From Paraburkholderia dioscoreae (GTDB taxonomy: Bacteria; Pseudomonadota; Gammaproteobacteria; Burkholderiales; Burkholderiaceae): a DNA stretch of 64,000 nt. The DNA is taken from assembly GCF_902459535.1 (NCBI RefSeq), contig NZ_LR699553.1, forward strand, positions 3,410,001 through 3,474,000, read 5' to 3'. A program made the position numbers and the translations under genes. Positions 25,064 through 33,983 of this stretch are shown in pieces. The notes below the pieces were generated by a model that saw only the letters and a program-made list of their open reading frames with translations, had not been told where the DNA came from and made no database searches. How positions within the stretch are numbered: position 1 is the first letter of the stretch; each line of letters opens with the position of its first letter.

Positions 25064-27468
25064 TGAACCGGACCGATGCTTTTGTCGAACATGCTGCGAG
25101 GCACGTCGCTCATGAAAGCGATGCGTCGATCGGCGTTTCCCTGCCGCATGAATCGGCTGCGCTGCATGTAAGCGGCGAAGCCACCTACACGGACGACGTA
25201 CCGGAGTTGCAAGGCACGCTGCACGCGGCGCTCGGCCTGTCGCGCCATGCGCACGCGCGCATCGTGTCGATGGATCTGGACGCCGTCAGAAAAGCGCCGG
25301 GCGTGATCGCCGTGCTGACCGCCGAAGACATTCCCGGTGAGAACAATTGCGGCCCGGTGCTGCACGACGACCCGATTCTCGCCGTCGAAGAAGTGCTGTA
25401 TCTCGGCCAGCCGGTGTTCGCCGTGATCGCCGAAAGCCACGAGCTCGCCCGCCGTGCCGCAGCGCTCGCAAAAAGCGACGACGTGATCCGCTACGAACCG
25501 CTCGAAGCCGTGCTCACGCCCGCCGAAGCAAAAGCCCGCCAGCAGTTCGTGCTGCCGCCGTTGCATCTGAAACGCGGCGAACCGGCTGCGAAGATCGCTG
25601 CGGCGCCGAACCGGATCAGCGGCACATTCGAAGTCGGCGGCCAGGAGCAGTTCTATCTGGAAGGCCAGATCGCGTACGCAGTGCCGAAAGAAATGGACGG
25701 CATGCTCGTCTACAGTTCGACCCAGCATCCGAGCGAAATGCAGCAGGTGGTCGCGCATATGCTCGACTGGCCGGCGCATAACGTGGTGTGCGAATGCCGG
25801 CGCATGGGCGGCGGCTTCGGCGGCAAGGAGTCGCAATCGGCGCTGTTCGCCTGCGTGGCTTCGCTGGCGGCAAAACGGCTGCGCCGGCCGGTCAAACTGC
25901 GCGCCGACCGCGACGACGATTTCATGATCACCGGCAAGCGCCACGACGCCATCTACGAGTACGAAGCGGGCTTCGACGACAACGGCCGCATTCTTGGCGC
26001 GCGCGTCGAAATCGGGTTGCGCGCGGGCTATTCCGCCGACCTCTCCGGCGCCGTCGCCACGCGCGCCGTTTGTCACTTCGACAACGCGTACTACCTTTCC
26101 GATGTCGATATCGTGGCGCTGTGCTGCAAGACCAACACGCAATCGAACACCGCGTTCCGCGGCTTCGGCGGTCCGCAAGGCGCGCTCGTGATGGAAGTGA
26201 TGCTCGACAGCATCGCGCGCCAGTTGAACTGCGATCCGCTCGACGTGCGCCTCGCCAACTACTACGGCATCGGCGAGCGCGATACGACGCCGTACGGGCA
26301 ACGCGTCGAGGACAACATCATCGCGCCGCTCACCGACGAACTGCTCGGCACCAGTGACTATCGCGCGCGCCGCACGGCAATCGCGGCCTTCAATGCAAAC
26401 AGTCCGGTCCTCAAGCGCGGCCTCGCCTTTTCGCCGGTGAAGTTCGGCATCTCGTTCAACGTGCCGTTTCTGAATCAGGCCGGCGCACTGGTGCATGTGT
26501 ACAAAGACAGCTCGGTGCTCGTCAATCACGGCGGCACCGAAATGGGCCAGGGGCTCAATACCAAGGTCGCGCAAGTGGTCGCCAACGAGTTCGGCTTGCC
26601 GCTCTCGCGCGTGCGGGTCACGGCAACCGATACATCCAAGATCGCGAATACGTCGGCGACTGCGGCTTCCACCGGCAGCGACCTGAACGGCAAGGCCGCC
26701 GAAGCCGCGGCGAAAACGATCCGCGAAAGGCTCGCCGGGCTCGCGGCCAAACAACTCGGCGGCAGCGCCACAGACGTGCAATTCGCCAACGGCCAGGTGT
26801 CGGTGAACGGCGGAGCGATGCCGTTCGAACAACTGGTCAGCGCGGCGTATCTGGCGCGCGTGCAGTTGTGGTCGGACGGTTTCTACACCACGCCGAAAGT
26901 ACATTGGGACGCGAAAACGCTGACCGGTCATCCTTTTTATTACTTCGCCTACGGCGCGGCGGTGTCGGAAGTCGTGATCGACACGTTGACCGGCGAATGG
27001 AAACTGGTGCGCGCGGACGTGCTGCACGACGCAGGCCAGTCGATCAATCCGGCCATCGACATCGGCCAGGTGGAAGGCGGCTTCATTCAGGGCATGGGCT
27101 GGCTCACCACCGAGGAACTGTGGTGGAACCGCGATGGCCGTCTGATGACGCACGCGCCGTCCACGTACAAGATTCCCGCGGTGAGCGACACGCCCGCCGC
27201 GTTCCATGTGCGGCTCTACCAGAACCACAACGCCGAGCCGACCGTGTTCCGCTCGAAGGCCGTAGGCGAGCCGCCGTTGCTGTTGCCGTTCTCGGTGTTC
27301 CTCGCGATTCGCGACGCGATCGCGGCCGCGGTGCCGGGTGCGCGGGAGGCGCCGCCGCTGCGCGCACCGGCCACGCCCGAGGCGATTCTCGACGCACTGG
27401 ATGCATTGCAGTCGCAGCCCGCGCGTCAACCGGCAACGGAAGCCGCGACGACCGACACGACCGCGTGA
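25063..27468 (+). CDS. xdhB: Xanthine dehydrogenase, large molybdopterin subunit
   Basis: About 801 aa, the catalytic subunit that oxidises hypoxanthine to xanthine and xanthine to urate. Recognisable segments: ATYTDDVPELQGTLHAALGLS near the N-terminus, EGQIAYAVPKE, RRMGGGFGGKESQ (MoCo-binding glycine loop), TAFRGFGGPQGALVMEV with the conserved Arg of the substrate pocket, GGTEMGQGLNTKVAQV, and the catalytic-Glu region VFRSKAVGEPPLLLPFSVF. ATG 25063 overlaps the xdhA stop by one base, with GGAGC upstream; a GTG one codon earlier is possible. Second gene of the purine operon. Confidence 0.94.
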   Translation: MNRTDAFVEHAARHVAHESDASIGVSLPHESAALHVSGEATYTDDVPELQGTLHAALGLSRHAHARIVSMDLDAVRKAPGVIAVLTAEDIPGENNCGPVLHDDPILAVEEVLYLGQPVFAVIAESHELARRAAALAKSDDVIRYEPLEAVLTPAEAKARQQFVLPPLHLKRGEPAAKIAAAPNRISGTFEVGGQEQFYLEGQIAYAVPKEMDGMLVYSSTQHPSEMQQVVAHMLDWPAHNVVCECRRMGGGFGGKESQSALFACVASLAAKRLRRPVKLRADRDDDFMITGKRHDAIYEYEAGFDDNGRILGARVEIGLRAGYSADLSGAVATRAVCHFDNAYYLSDVDIVALCCKTNTQSNTAFRGFGGPQGALVMEVMLDSIARQLNCDPLDVRLANYYGIGERDTTPYGQRVEDNIIAPLTDELLGTSDYRARRTAIAAFNANSPVLKRGLAFSPVKFGISFNVPFLNQAGALVHVYKDSSVLVNHGGTEMGQGLNTKVAQVVANEFGLPLSRVRVTATDTSKIANTSATAASTGSDLNGKAAEAAAKTIRERLAGLAAKQLGGSATDVQFANGQVSVNGGAMPFEQLVSAAYLARVQLWSDGFYTTPKVHWDAKTLTGHPFYYFAYGAAVSEVVIDTLTGEWKLVRADVLHDAGQSINPAIDIGQVEGGFIQGMGWLTTEELWWNRDGRLMTHAPSTYKIPAVSDTPAAFHVRLYQNHNAEPTVFRSKAVGEPPLLLPFSVFLAIRDAIAAAVPGAREAPPLRAPATPEAILDALDALQSQPARQPATEAATTDTTA

Positions 27469-27564
27469 AAAAATAAGCCCACGGCCTGACGCGACACGAA
27501 CGCGTCGGACCACAGTCAACCGGCCGCACGGACACCCCGCGCGGCCATGTATGGAGAATGCCGG

Positions 27565-28584
27565 ATGCAGCCCTGGCTACCTGACCTGCAACAACTGCTC
27601 GCGCACGGCGACGCCGCCGTGCTGGTGACGGTCGCGCGCGTCGAAGGTTCGGCGCCCCGCGAAGCCGGCACCAAGATGATCGTCACGCGCGATTCGGCGA
27701 AACACACCATCGGCGGCGGACACCTCGAATGGAAAGCCATCGAGGCCGCGCGCCAGGTGCTGCGCGACGGCATGCGCTCGCCGCACATGCGCCGGCTGGA
27801 GCGCTTTGCGCTCGGCCCGAGCCTCGGCCAGTGCTGCGGCGGCGCGGTGATTCTCGCGTTCGAGCGGCTCGACGTGGGCGACCTCGGCTGGATCACGTCG
27901 CTCGCGAAACGCGTGGCGGCAGGGCTTTCGACCGTGCGTAGCGTATCATTCGGCCCCGCACCGGATGCGGTGATGCTGTCCGACCCCGAGCCGGGCGTCG
28001 ACGCCGCCGACTGCCTGCTGTGGGACGGCGCCGGATTCGACGACAGCGGCGCGCTGCTCACCGAAACCATCGCGCCGGGCGACTTCGCGGTCGTGCTGTT
28101 CGGCGCCGGCCATGTGGGCGCCGCGCTGGTTCGCGTGCTCGCCACGCTGCCGTGCGCGGTCCGCTGGGTGGATGAGCGCGACGCGCAGTTTCCGCCCGCG
28201 GAAACGCTGCATGCGTCGAACGTAAAGATCGATCCGAACGACGCCCCCGACGAAGCCGTCGACCAGGCCGCGCCGCATACGTACTTCATCGTGATGACGC
28301 ACAACCATGCGCTCGATCTCGAGTTGGCCGAGCGCATTCTGCGACGCGGCGACTTCGCGTTCTTCGGCATGATCGGCTCGCACAGCAAGCGCAAGCAGTT
28401 CGAGCACCGGCTGGCCGCGCGCGGTCTCGATCCGTCGCTGATCGCGAGGATGAAGTGTCCGCTCGGCGTGGATGGCATCGTCGACAAGTCGCCGGAGATC
28501 ATCGCGATCTCGGCGGCGGCGCAGGTGCTGCAGGCCGTCGAGGCGAACGCGGGCACGACGCATCGCACCACGCAGACGGCGTGA
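27565..28584 (+). CDS. xdhC: Xanthine dehydrogenase accessory protein XdhC
   Basis: 339 aa molybdenum-cofactor chaperone that binds sulphurated MoCo and inserts it into XdhB. The N-terminal XdhC/CoxI domain has VTVARVEGSAPREAGTKMIV and GPSLGQCCGGAVILAFE, including the paired Cys. The C-terminal Rossmann domain has VVLFGAGHVGAALVRVLATLP and YFIVMTHNHALDLELAERIL. ATG 27565 is preferred (GGAG about eight bases upstream); an ATG six codons earlier is in frame. It follows xdhB by about 97 bases, in the standard xdhABC order. Confidence 0.93.
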   Translation: MQPWLPDLQQLLAHGDAAVLVTVARVEGSAPREAGTKMIVTRDSAKHTIGGGHLEWKAIEAARQVLRDGMRSPHMRRLERFALGPSLGQCCGGAVILAFERLDVGDLGWITSLAKRVAAGLSTVRSVSFGPAPDAVMLSDPEPGVDAADCLLWDGAGFDDSGALLTETIAPGDFAVVLFGAGHVGAALVRVLATLPCAVRWVDERDAQFPPAETLHASNVKIDPNDAPDEAVDQAAPHTYFIVMTHNHALDLELAERILRRGDFAFFGMIGSHSKRKQFEHRLAARGLDPSLIARMKCPLGVDGIVDKSPEIIAISAAAQVLQAVEANAGTTHRTTQTA

Positions 28585-28660
28585 AGCACGGCGGCGCGGA
28601 GCATCGCCATCGACCCATTGTCTCCGGCGCGAAACCACTCCAATAAACTTCTGACCGACC

Positions 28661-29713
28661 ATGACTACAACGACCGTTATCCCCACGCCGCTGGCCGAAA
28701 AAACCGTGCTGGCACCCAAGGCCGAACTGCATATTCATATTGAAGGCTCGCTCGAGCCCGAACTGATTTTCGCGCTCGCCGAGCGCAACGGCGTGAAGCT
28801 CGCCTACGACTCGATCGACGCGTTGCGCGCCGCATATGCATTCACCGATCTGCAATCGTTCCTCGACATCTACTACGCAGGCGCGAGCGTGCTGCTGCAC
28901 GAGCAGGATTTCTACGACATGACGATGGCGTACGTTGAACGGTGCCTGGCGGACAACGTAATTCACAGCGAAATCTTCTTCGACCCGCAGACCCACACCG
29001 AACGCGGCGTGCCGATCGCAACCGTCGTGGCCGGCATCGAACGCGCACTCGCTGATGCGGAAAAGCGCGGTATGTCGAGCAAACTGATTCTGTGCTTCCT
29101 GCGCCATCTGTCCGAAGAAGACGCGCTCGCCACCTTCGAAGAAGCGCGGCCTTTGTTCGAGCAATACAAGCACCGTCTGATCGGCGTGGGTCTCGATTCG
29201 TCGGAACGCGGCCATCCGCCTTCGAAGTTCGAGCGAGTCTTCGCGAAGGCGCGCGCGCTCGGCCTGAAACTCGTTGCGCATGCGGGCGAAGAAGGCCCAC
29301 CCTCGTATATCTACGAAGCGCTCGATCTGCTGAAAGTGGACCGCGTCGATCACGGCGTGCGCAGCATCGAGGATCCGGCGCTAGTCGCGCGTCTGGCCGA
29401 TTCGCGTGTTGCATTGACCGTGTGCCCGCTGTCGAATCTGAAGCTCTGCGTATTCGACGACCTGACCAGGCACACGCTGAAAGATCTGCTCGATCGCGGC
29501 GTGGCCGTGACGGTGAATTCCGACGATCCGGCTTATTTCGGCGGCTACGTGAACGCCAACTATCTCGCCACCATCGACGCGTTGAAGCTCAACGATGCCG
29601 AGGTCTACACGATCATCCGCAACAGCTTCGAAGCGTCGTTCGTCACGCCCGAGCAACGCAGCGAACTGATCGCGAAGCTCGACGCGCACTGGCACCCGGG
29701 CGGCCCGCACTGA
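28661..29713 (+). CDS. Adenine/adenosine deaminase family protein, probably adenine deaminase (type 3)
   Basis: 350 aa metal-dependent amidohydrolase. Metal ligands: the HxH pair His24/His26 (ELHIHIEGSLEP), the His of LVAHAGEEGP with the catalytic Glu, and the Asp of TVNSDDPAYFGGY. The stretch LDSSERGHPPSKFERVF and the doubled Glu in HAGEEGP are features I associate with the Aah1-like bacterial adenine deaminases rather than true adenosine deaminases; this subfamily call is from memory of family patterns. It would convert adenine to hypoxanthine, the substrate of the XdhAB encoded just upstream. Co-directional with xdhC, 76-base gap. Confidence 0.85.
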   Translation: MTTTTVIPTPLAEKTVLAPKAELHIHIEGSLEPELIFALAERNGVKLAYDSIDALRAAYAFTDLQSFLDIYYAGASVLLHEQDFYDMTMAYVERCLADNVIHSEIFFDPQTHTERGVPIATVVAGIERALADAEKRGMSSKLILCFLRHLSEEDALATFEEARPLFEQYKHRLIGVGLDSSERGHPPSKFERVFAKARALGLKLVAHAGEEGPPSYIYEALDLLKVDRVDHGVRSIEDPALVARLADSRVALTVCPLSNLKLCVFDDLTRHTLKDLLDRGVAVTVNSDDPAYFGGYVNANYLATIDALKLNDAEVYTIIRNSFEASFVTPEQRSELIAKLDAHWHPGGPH

Positions 29714-29818
29714 CGGGCCGACGTATCGCAGCCGGCGGCGGCGCGGGTTCGCCTGAGAGCCCGGGATCGACCCGTCGTCCGCGCTGTTCTGCTTCTCACA
29801 TTCGGAGACGGTTTTTCC

Positions 29819-31174
29819 ATGACTCAATCGGCTAAGGCAGCCCAATCGGCATTCCGCGCGCAACTGCTGACCTTCAACGGCGATCCCGCGCAATCGCCCA
29901 ACGCGGCGGTCTTCAACGAGGACGGCCTGCTGATCGTCGAAGACGGCCATGTCGTCGCGGCGGGCGCCTATGCCGCGCTCGCGACGCAACTCGCGTCCGG
30001 CACCCAGGTCGTGGAGATGCGCGACAAGCTGATCGTGCCTGGCTTCATCGATACGCACATTCATTATCCGCAGACGGACATGATCGCGTCGCCCGCGCCC
30101 GGTTTGTTGCCGTGGCTCGAGACGTACACGTTCCCGACCGAGCGCCGCTTCGCCGATCCGGCGTATGCGCGCGACACGGCGAGCTTTTTCGTCGAGGAAC
30201 TGCTGGCGTGCGGCACCACCACCGCGCTCGTGTATTGCACGGTCCATAAGGAATCGGCCGACGCGCTCTTCACCGAGAGCGAAGCGCGCAATCTGCGCAT
30301 GGTGGCGGGCAAGGTGCTGATGGACCGCAACTGCCCCGAGTTCCTGCGCGACACCGCGCAGTCGGGCTACGACGACAGCGCCGAGCTGATCGGCCGCTGG
30401 CACAATCGCGGCCGCCAGATGTACGCGCTCACGCCGCGTTTCGCGCCGACTTCGACCGAAGCGCAACTGGAAGCGTGCGGCGTGCTGGCGGGCAAGCATC
30501 CGGACATCTTCATCCAGAGCCACGTCGCGGAGAATCACGACGAGGTGAAATGGGTTGCGGATCTGTTCCCGGGCCACCGCAGCTATCTGGACATCTACGA
30601 CCACTACGGGCTGCTGCGCCGCCGCGCCGTGTACGGGCACTGTATCCACCTCGACGAGGAAGACCGCAAGCGTATGGCGCAAACCGGCACCGTCGCCTCG
30701 CACTGCCCGACTTCGAACCTGTTCCTCGGCAGCGGCCTGTTCGACTTCGACAAGGCGGATAAAGCCGGCATGCCGATCGCACTGGCAACGGACGTCGGCG
30801 GCGGCACCTCGTTCTCGATGCTGCAAACCATGAACGAAGCGCATAAGGTCGCGCGTCTCACCGGCCATCATCTGACGGCTACGCGCATGTTCTATCTGGC
30901 GACCGCCGGCGCGGCCGAAGCGCTCGATCTCGCGGACAAGGTCGGCACGCTAAAGCCCAAGTCGGAAGCGGATTTCGTCGTGCTCGATCCGCGCGCGACG
31001 CCGCTGCTCGCGCGCCGCACCGGGCGCACCGAGTCGCTGGAGGAACTGCTGTTCGCGTTCGCGCTGCTCGGCGACGATCGCGCGATCTATGAAACGTATG
31101 CGGCCGGCAAGCGCGTGCATCGCCGCGACGACGTGCGGCAGCATGCGTCGGGCGCGGCGAGAATCGCGGCTTGA
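29819..31174 (+). CDS. guaD: Guanine deaminase
   Basis: 451 aa amidohydrolase converting guanine to xanthine. It carries the amidohydrolase metal motif PGFIDTHIHYPQTDMIAS, IQSHVAENHDEVKWV (third metal-binding His), YGHCIHLDEEDR, the substrate-loop sequence SHCPTSNLFLGSGLFDF typical of GuaD, and LATDVGGGTSFSML with the last Asp ligand. GGAGA sits about ten bases before ATG 29819. Together with the adenine deaminase and XdhABC it feeds both purine bases into xanthine and urate. A strong terminator follows. Confidence 0.94.
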   Translation: MTQSAKAAQSAFRAQLLTFNGDPAQSPNAAVFNEDGLLIVEDGHVVAAGAYAALATQLASGTQVVEMRDKLIVPGFIDTHIHYPQTDMIASPAPGLLPWLETYTFPTERRFADPAYARDTASFFVEELLACGTTTALVYCTVHKESADALFTESEARNLRMVAGKVLMDRNCPEFLRDTAQSGYDDSAELIGRWHNRGRQMYALTPRFAPTSTEAQLEACGVLAGKHPDIFIQSHVAENHDEVKWVADLFPGHRSYLDIYDHYGLLRRRAVYGHCIHLDEEDRKRMAQTGTVASHCPTSNLFLGSGLFDFDKADKAGMPIALATDVGGGTSFSMLQTMNEAHKVARLTGHHLTATRMFYLATAGAAEALDLADKVGTLKPKSEADFVVLDPRATPLLARRTGRTESLEELLFAFALLGDDRAIYETYAAGKRVHRRDDVRQHASGAARIAA

Positions 31175-31197
31175 ATCGCATGATTCACACGGCTGAA

Positions 31198-31235
31198 TAG
31201 AAAGCGGCGCTTCAATTTCGAAGCGCCGCTTTCAT
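31198..31235. terminator. Bidirectional terminator between guaD and the halogenase-like gene
   Basis: Perfect 13-bp stem AAAGCGGCGCTTC (31201-31213) / GAAGCGCCGCTTT (31220-31232) with a 6-base loop, flanked by purines on the left and TTTCATTTG on the right. It separates the purine operon from the converging pigment-cluster flavoprotein gene. Confidence 0.88.
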
Positions 31236-31261
31236 TTGCCCAAACCTTGCAGCACTGTGCA

Positions 31262-32506
31262 TCAACGATGCATGCACACCTCGTGCAACGCATTCAGCCG
31301 CCGCACCGGATCGGCGACATACGGATTCGACTCGTCCCACGCATAACCTGCCAGCACCGCGCTGATCATGCGGCGGATCGACGGCGCCTGCTCCGGATAG
31401 AAAATGATGTCCTGCAACGCGCCCGTGTACCAGCGTTCGACGAAAGCGCGGAACGTATCGATGCCCTTGCGCAACGGCGCGTCGTAATCCGCCGACCAGT
31501 CCACCTGTTCGCCATCCAGTTGCCGGTTCAACGTCTGCACCGCGAGATGCGCGGAGCGCAGCGCGATCGTCACACCGGACGAAAACACCGGATCGAGAAA
31601 TTCGCCCGCGTTGCCGAGCAGCGCGTAACCCGGCCCGTGCAAACGCTCCACGTTGGCCGCATAGCCGCCGATGTGGCGCACCGGCATCAGGAACGGCGCG
31701 CTGCCGATCAAACGGTTCAGCGTCGGCTCCTGCTGGATCAGCGCGCGCAGTTTCGCATCGCGCGCCGCTTCCGGCACGTCGAGAAAACTCGCCCCGGCGA
31801 CGCAACCCACCGACGAGCGGCCGCCCGCCAACGGAATCATCCAGAACCACACGTCGCGGCGCTCAGGATGTGTGGCCACACAGATCTTGTTGCGATCGGT
31901 CATACCGGCCGGAATGCCGTCCTGCACGTGCGTGAAGATCGCGGCGCGCGTGGGCATGCGCGTCGGTGCTTCGAGCTTCAGCAAACGCGGCAACACACGG
32001 CCAAAGCCGCTCGCGTCGAACACGAAACGCGCTTCGATCTGATACGCGTGGTCCGCTTCGTCGACCACGTCGACCAAAGGCATGGCGCCCGTCTGAACCG
32101 CGCGCACCGTGTGCCCGAAGCGCACGTCGGCGCCCTGCTGTGCGGCACAGCGGATCAGGATGTCGTCGAACACCGCGCGTTCGACCTGATACGTGGTGCC
32201 CCAACCCGGCGAATGCTTGTCACGAAAATCGAACGCCGACGACTTGTCGCGATAGATGAAATGCGCGCCGTTCTTATACTGGAAACCGGCTTCGACCACG
32301 GCCTGCAGCATGCCGGCTTCTTCGAGGTAGGCCATGCTTTGCGGCAGCAGGCTTTCGCCGATGGAAAAGCGCGGAAAATGCTGTCGCTCCAGCACCACCA
32401 CGGAGCGCCCGGCCCTGCGCAGCAGCGCCGCCGCAACCGCGCCTGCGGGGCCAGCGCCGATGATCACGACATCGACTGTCGTGCGCGTTGACGAATGTGT
32501 ACTCAA
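31262..32506 (-). CDS. Flavin-dependent halogenase-like oxidoreductase of the aryl-polyene cluster
   Basis: 414 aa flavoprotein. N-terminal dinucleotide motif GAGPAGAVAAALLRRAG (residues 17-33), then FSIGESLLP. Lys78 in GFQYKNGAHF is placed where PrnA- and PltA-type halogenases have their catalytic lysine (about residues 73-79). W220-F-W-M-I-P225 fits the W-x-W-x-I-P halogenase signature exactly. A second FAD motif is in ALLGNAGEFLDPVFSSGV. This supports halogenation, as in brominated xanthomonadin pigments, but some ordinary oxidoreductases of aryl-polyene clusters share parts of the pattern. It is divergent from a methyltransferase, 109 bases apart. Confidence 0.78.
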   Translation of the reverse strand: MSTHSSTRTTVDVVIIGAGPAGAVAAALLRRAGRSVVVLERQHFPRFSIGESLLPQSMAYLEEAGMLQAVVEAGFQYKNGAHFIYRDKSSAFDFRDKHSPGWGTTYQVERAVFDDILIRCAAQQGADVRFGHTVRAVQTGAMPLVDVVDEADHAYQIEARFVFDASGFGRVLPRLLKLEAPTRMPTRAAIFTHVQDGIPAGMTDRNKICVATHPERRDVWFWMIPLAGGRSSVGCVAGASFLDVPEAARDAKLRALIQQEPTLNRLIGSAPFLMPVRHIGGYAANVERLHGPGYALLGNAGEFLDPVFSSGVTIALRSAHLAVQTLNRQLDGEQVDWSADYDAPLRKGIDTFRAFVERWYTGALQDIIFYPEQAPSIRRMISAVLAGYAWDESNPYVADPVRRLNALHEVCMHR

Positions 32507-32615
32507 ATTTGCCTCAATCGTTTGGGCTTGCCCGGAGCAGCGATTCGCTGCATCCTTACATCTCGTTGCAATTACACTCTGACAGCAACAACGCCAATTC
32601 GCCGGGGAGCCCAGC

Positions 32616-33344
32616 GTGTCGCCATCCGAAACATCCAGTGTCCCCTACGTGCCGGAAACGGCTTTCGGGATCTGGTTCCTGCGTACCTACACCTGGGAGC
32701 ACCATGTGTTGCGGGTCGCGATCAACGACCTCAAACGCCTCATCGACACACCGTTGCCCGAGGCGCCGGTGATCGTCGACGCCGGCTGCGGCCAAGGCCT
32801 GTCGTTCCGTTTGCTCGCCGAAGCATTCAGGCCGCGGCGCATTGTCGGCATCGACTTTCACGAGCCGTCGTTGACGCTTGCCGCACGAGCGGCCGGCGCC
32901 TGCCGCGACAAGCTCGCCGATATCGAACTGCTGCACGGCGACTGCGCGACATTGCCGCTGCCCGACGCAAGCGCCGATATCGTGTTCTGCCACCAGACCT
33001 TCCACCATCTCGTCGAGCAGGATCGTGCGCTCGCCGAGTTCCGCCGCGTGCTCAAACCCGGCGGCGTGCTGCTGTTCGCCGAGTCCACGGACGCGTACAT
33101 CAAATCGTGGGTGATCCGGCTGCTGTTCCGTCATCCGATGCAGGTGCAAAAGAGCGCCGACGGCTACCTCGACATGATCCGACGCGGCGGCTTCAGCTTC
33201 GGCGAGCGCAATGTTTCGCTGCCCTACCTGTGGTGGAGCCGCGCGAAAGACTTCGGTCTTCTCGAACGGCTCGGCCTGTATCACCCGCAACCTGGCAAGC
33301 GTCGTGAAACGCTGGTCAATGTCGCGGCGGTCAAAACCGGTTGA
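32616..33344 (+). CDS. Class I SAM-dependent methyltransferase of the aryl-polyene cluster
   Basis: 242 aa. SAM-binding motif I VIVDAGCGQGLSFRLL, acidic loop IVGIDFHEPSL, LHGDCATLPLPDASADIVFCHQTFHHL (motif II region) and RVLKPGGVLLFAEST (post-II), the Methyltransf_11 arrangement. Starts with GTG at 32616, with GGGGAG eight bases upstream. Aryl-polyene gene clusters commonly carry a methyltransferase for the aryl head group; that is its likely role here, inferred from position. Transcribed opposite to the main operon and divergent from the halogenase-like gene, so the 109-base gap must hold promoters for both. Confidence 0.85.
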   Translation: MSPSETSSVPYVPETAFGIWFLRTYTWEHHVLRVAINDLKRLIDTPLPEAPVIVDAGCGQGLSFRLLAEAFRPRRIVGIDFHEPSLTLAARAAGACRDKLADIELLHGDCATLPLPDASADIVFCHQTFHHLVEQDRALAEFRRVLKPGGVLLFAESTDAYIKSWVIRLLFRHPMQVQKSADGYLDMIRRGGFSFGERNVSLPYLWWSRAKDFGLLERLGLYHPQPGKRRETLVNVAAVKTG

Positions 33345-33486
33345 TGTGCAACGAAGCACACAGCGTGACGTAGCAAGCCACGAGCCCGGTGCGGTAAAAC
33401 AGCGCGAGGCGGCGGCAACTCGCCGCCTTCCTGCCTTGCTCGCGCCGATCCGCACGGGTCCGCGCTCCCTTGCACTCACTTGCCCC

Positions 33487-33930
33487 CTACTTGCGCAGCG
33501 TCACCACTTCGCCCGTCAAAGCCACGCCGGCGATCACCGCGCCCGCGCCACAGGTGTATTCGGTCGCGCTCTCACGCAATTCGTTCTTGTAGTTGCTCTT
33601 GATGTTGATCACCGCATTGCCGCCTTCCTTGCGCGCACGTTCCTGCAATTCGATCACCGCCGAGAGGAAAACGTGCTGACAGGCCTGCAAATCGCTCTTG
33701 CCGAACGCGTTGGTCTTCTTGTTGGTCGCGAATTCGCCCATCGTCTTGACGACAGCCGGATGGTGCTGACCTGCGAAATACAGCGCGACGTCGTCGCTCA
33801 CTTTGCCGGGTTCGCTGTGCAAGGCCTGATCGAGCGGATAGTAGTTGACCGTATCGCGGGCAAAAGCCGGCGCGGCGCTCAATGTGGCGAACGAAGCAAA
33901 CAATGCGGCAAACAGCACATAACGTTTCAT
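33487..33930 (-). CDS. Small secreted protein of unknown function (paralogue 1)
   Basis: 147 aa with a clear signal peptide (MKRYVLFAALFASFATLSAAPAFA, cleavage after AFA). The mature part has VALYFAGQHHPAVVKTMGEF, ACQHVFLSAVIELQERARKEGGNAVINI and TEYTCGAGAVIAGVALTGEVVTL; the two Cys could form a periplasmic disulphide. Proteins like this are often labelled 'excinuclease' in databases, which has no support from the sequence. It is related to the lipoprotein encoded just upstream (same blocks in the same order). AAGGAG precedes ATG 33930. Probably the last gene of the aryl-polyene operon, 53 bases after the lipoprotein gene. Confidence 0.8.
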   Translation of the reverse strand: MKRYVLFAALFASFATLSAAPAFARDTVNYYPLDQALHSEPGKVSDDVALYFAGQHHPAVVKTMGEFATNKKTNAFGKSDLQACQHVFLSAVIELQERARKEGGNAVINIKSNYKNELRESATEYTCGAGAVIAGVALTGEVVTLRK

Positions 33931-33983
33931 CGAGACTCCTTGGTGGTTGTTGTTGCTCTGGTGAGTTCTATTTCCGATCCGGC

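Noticed and set aside
24919..27519. 866-codon minus-strand frame opposite xdhA/xdhB
   Set aside because: Antisense shadow of a high-GC gene; composition is skewed to Arg, His and Ala, with no motif.
33487..33930. Excinuclease ATPase subunit (common database label for such proteins)
   Set aside because: No Walker motifs, only 147 residues, and a clear export signal.
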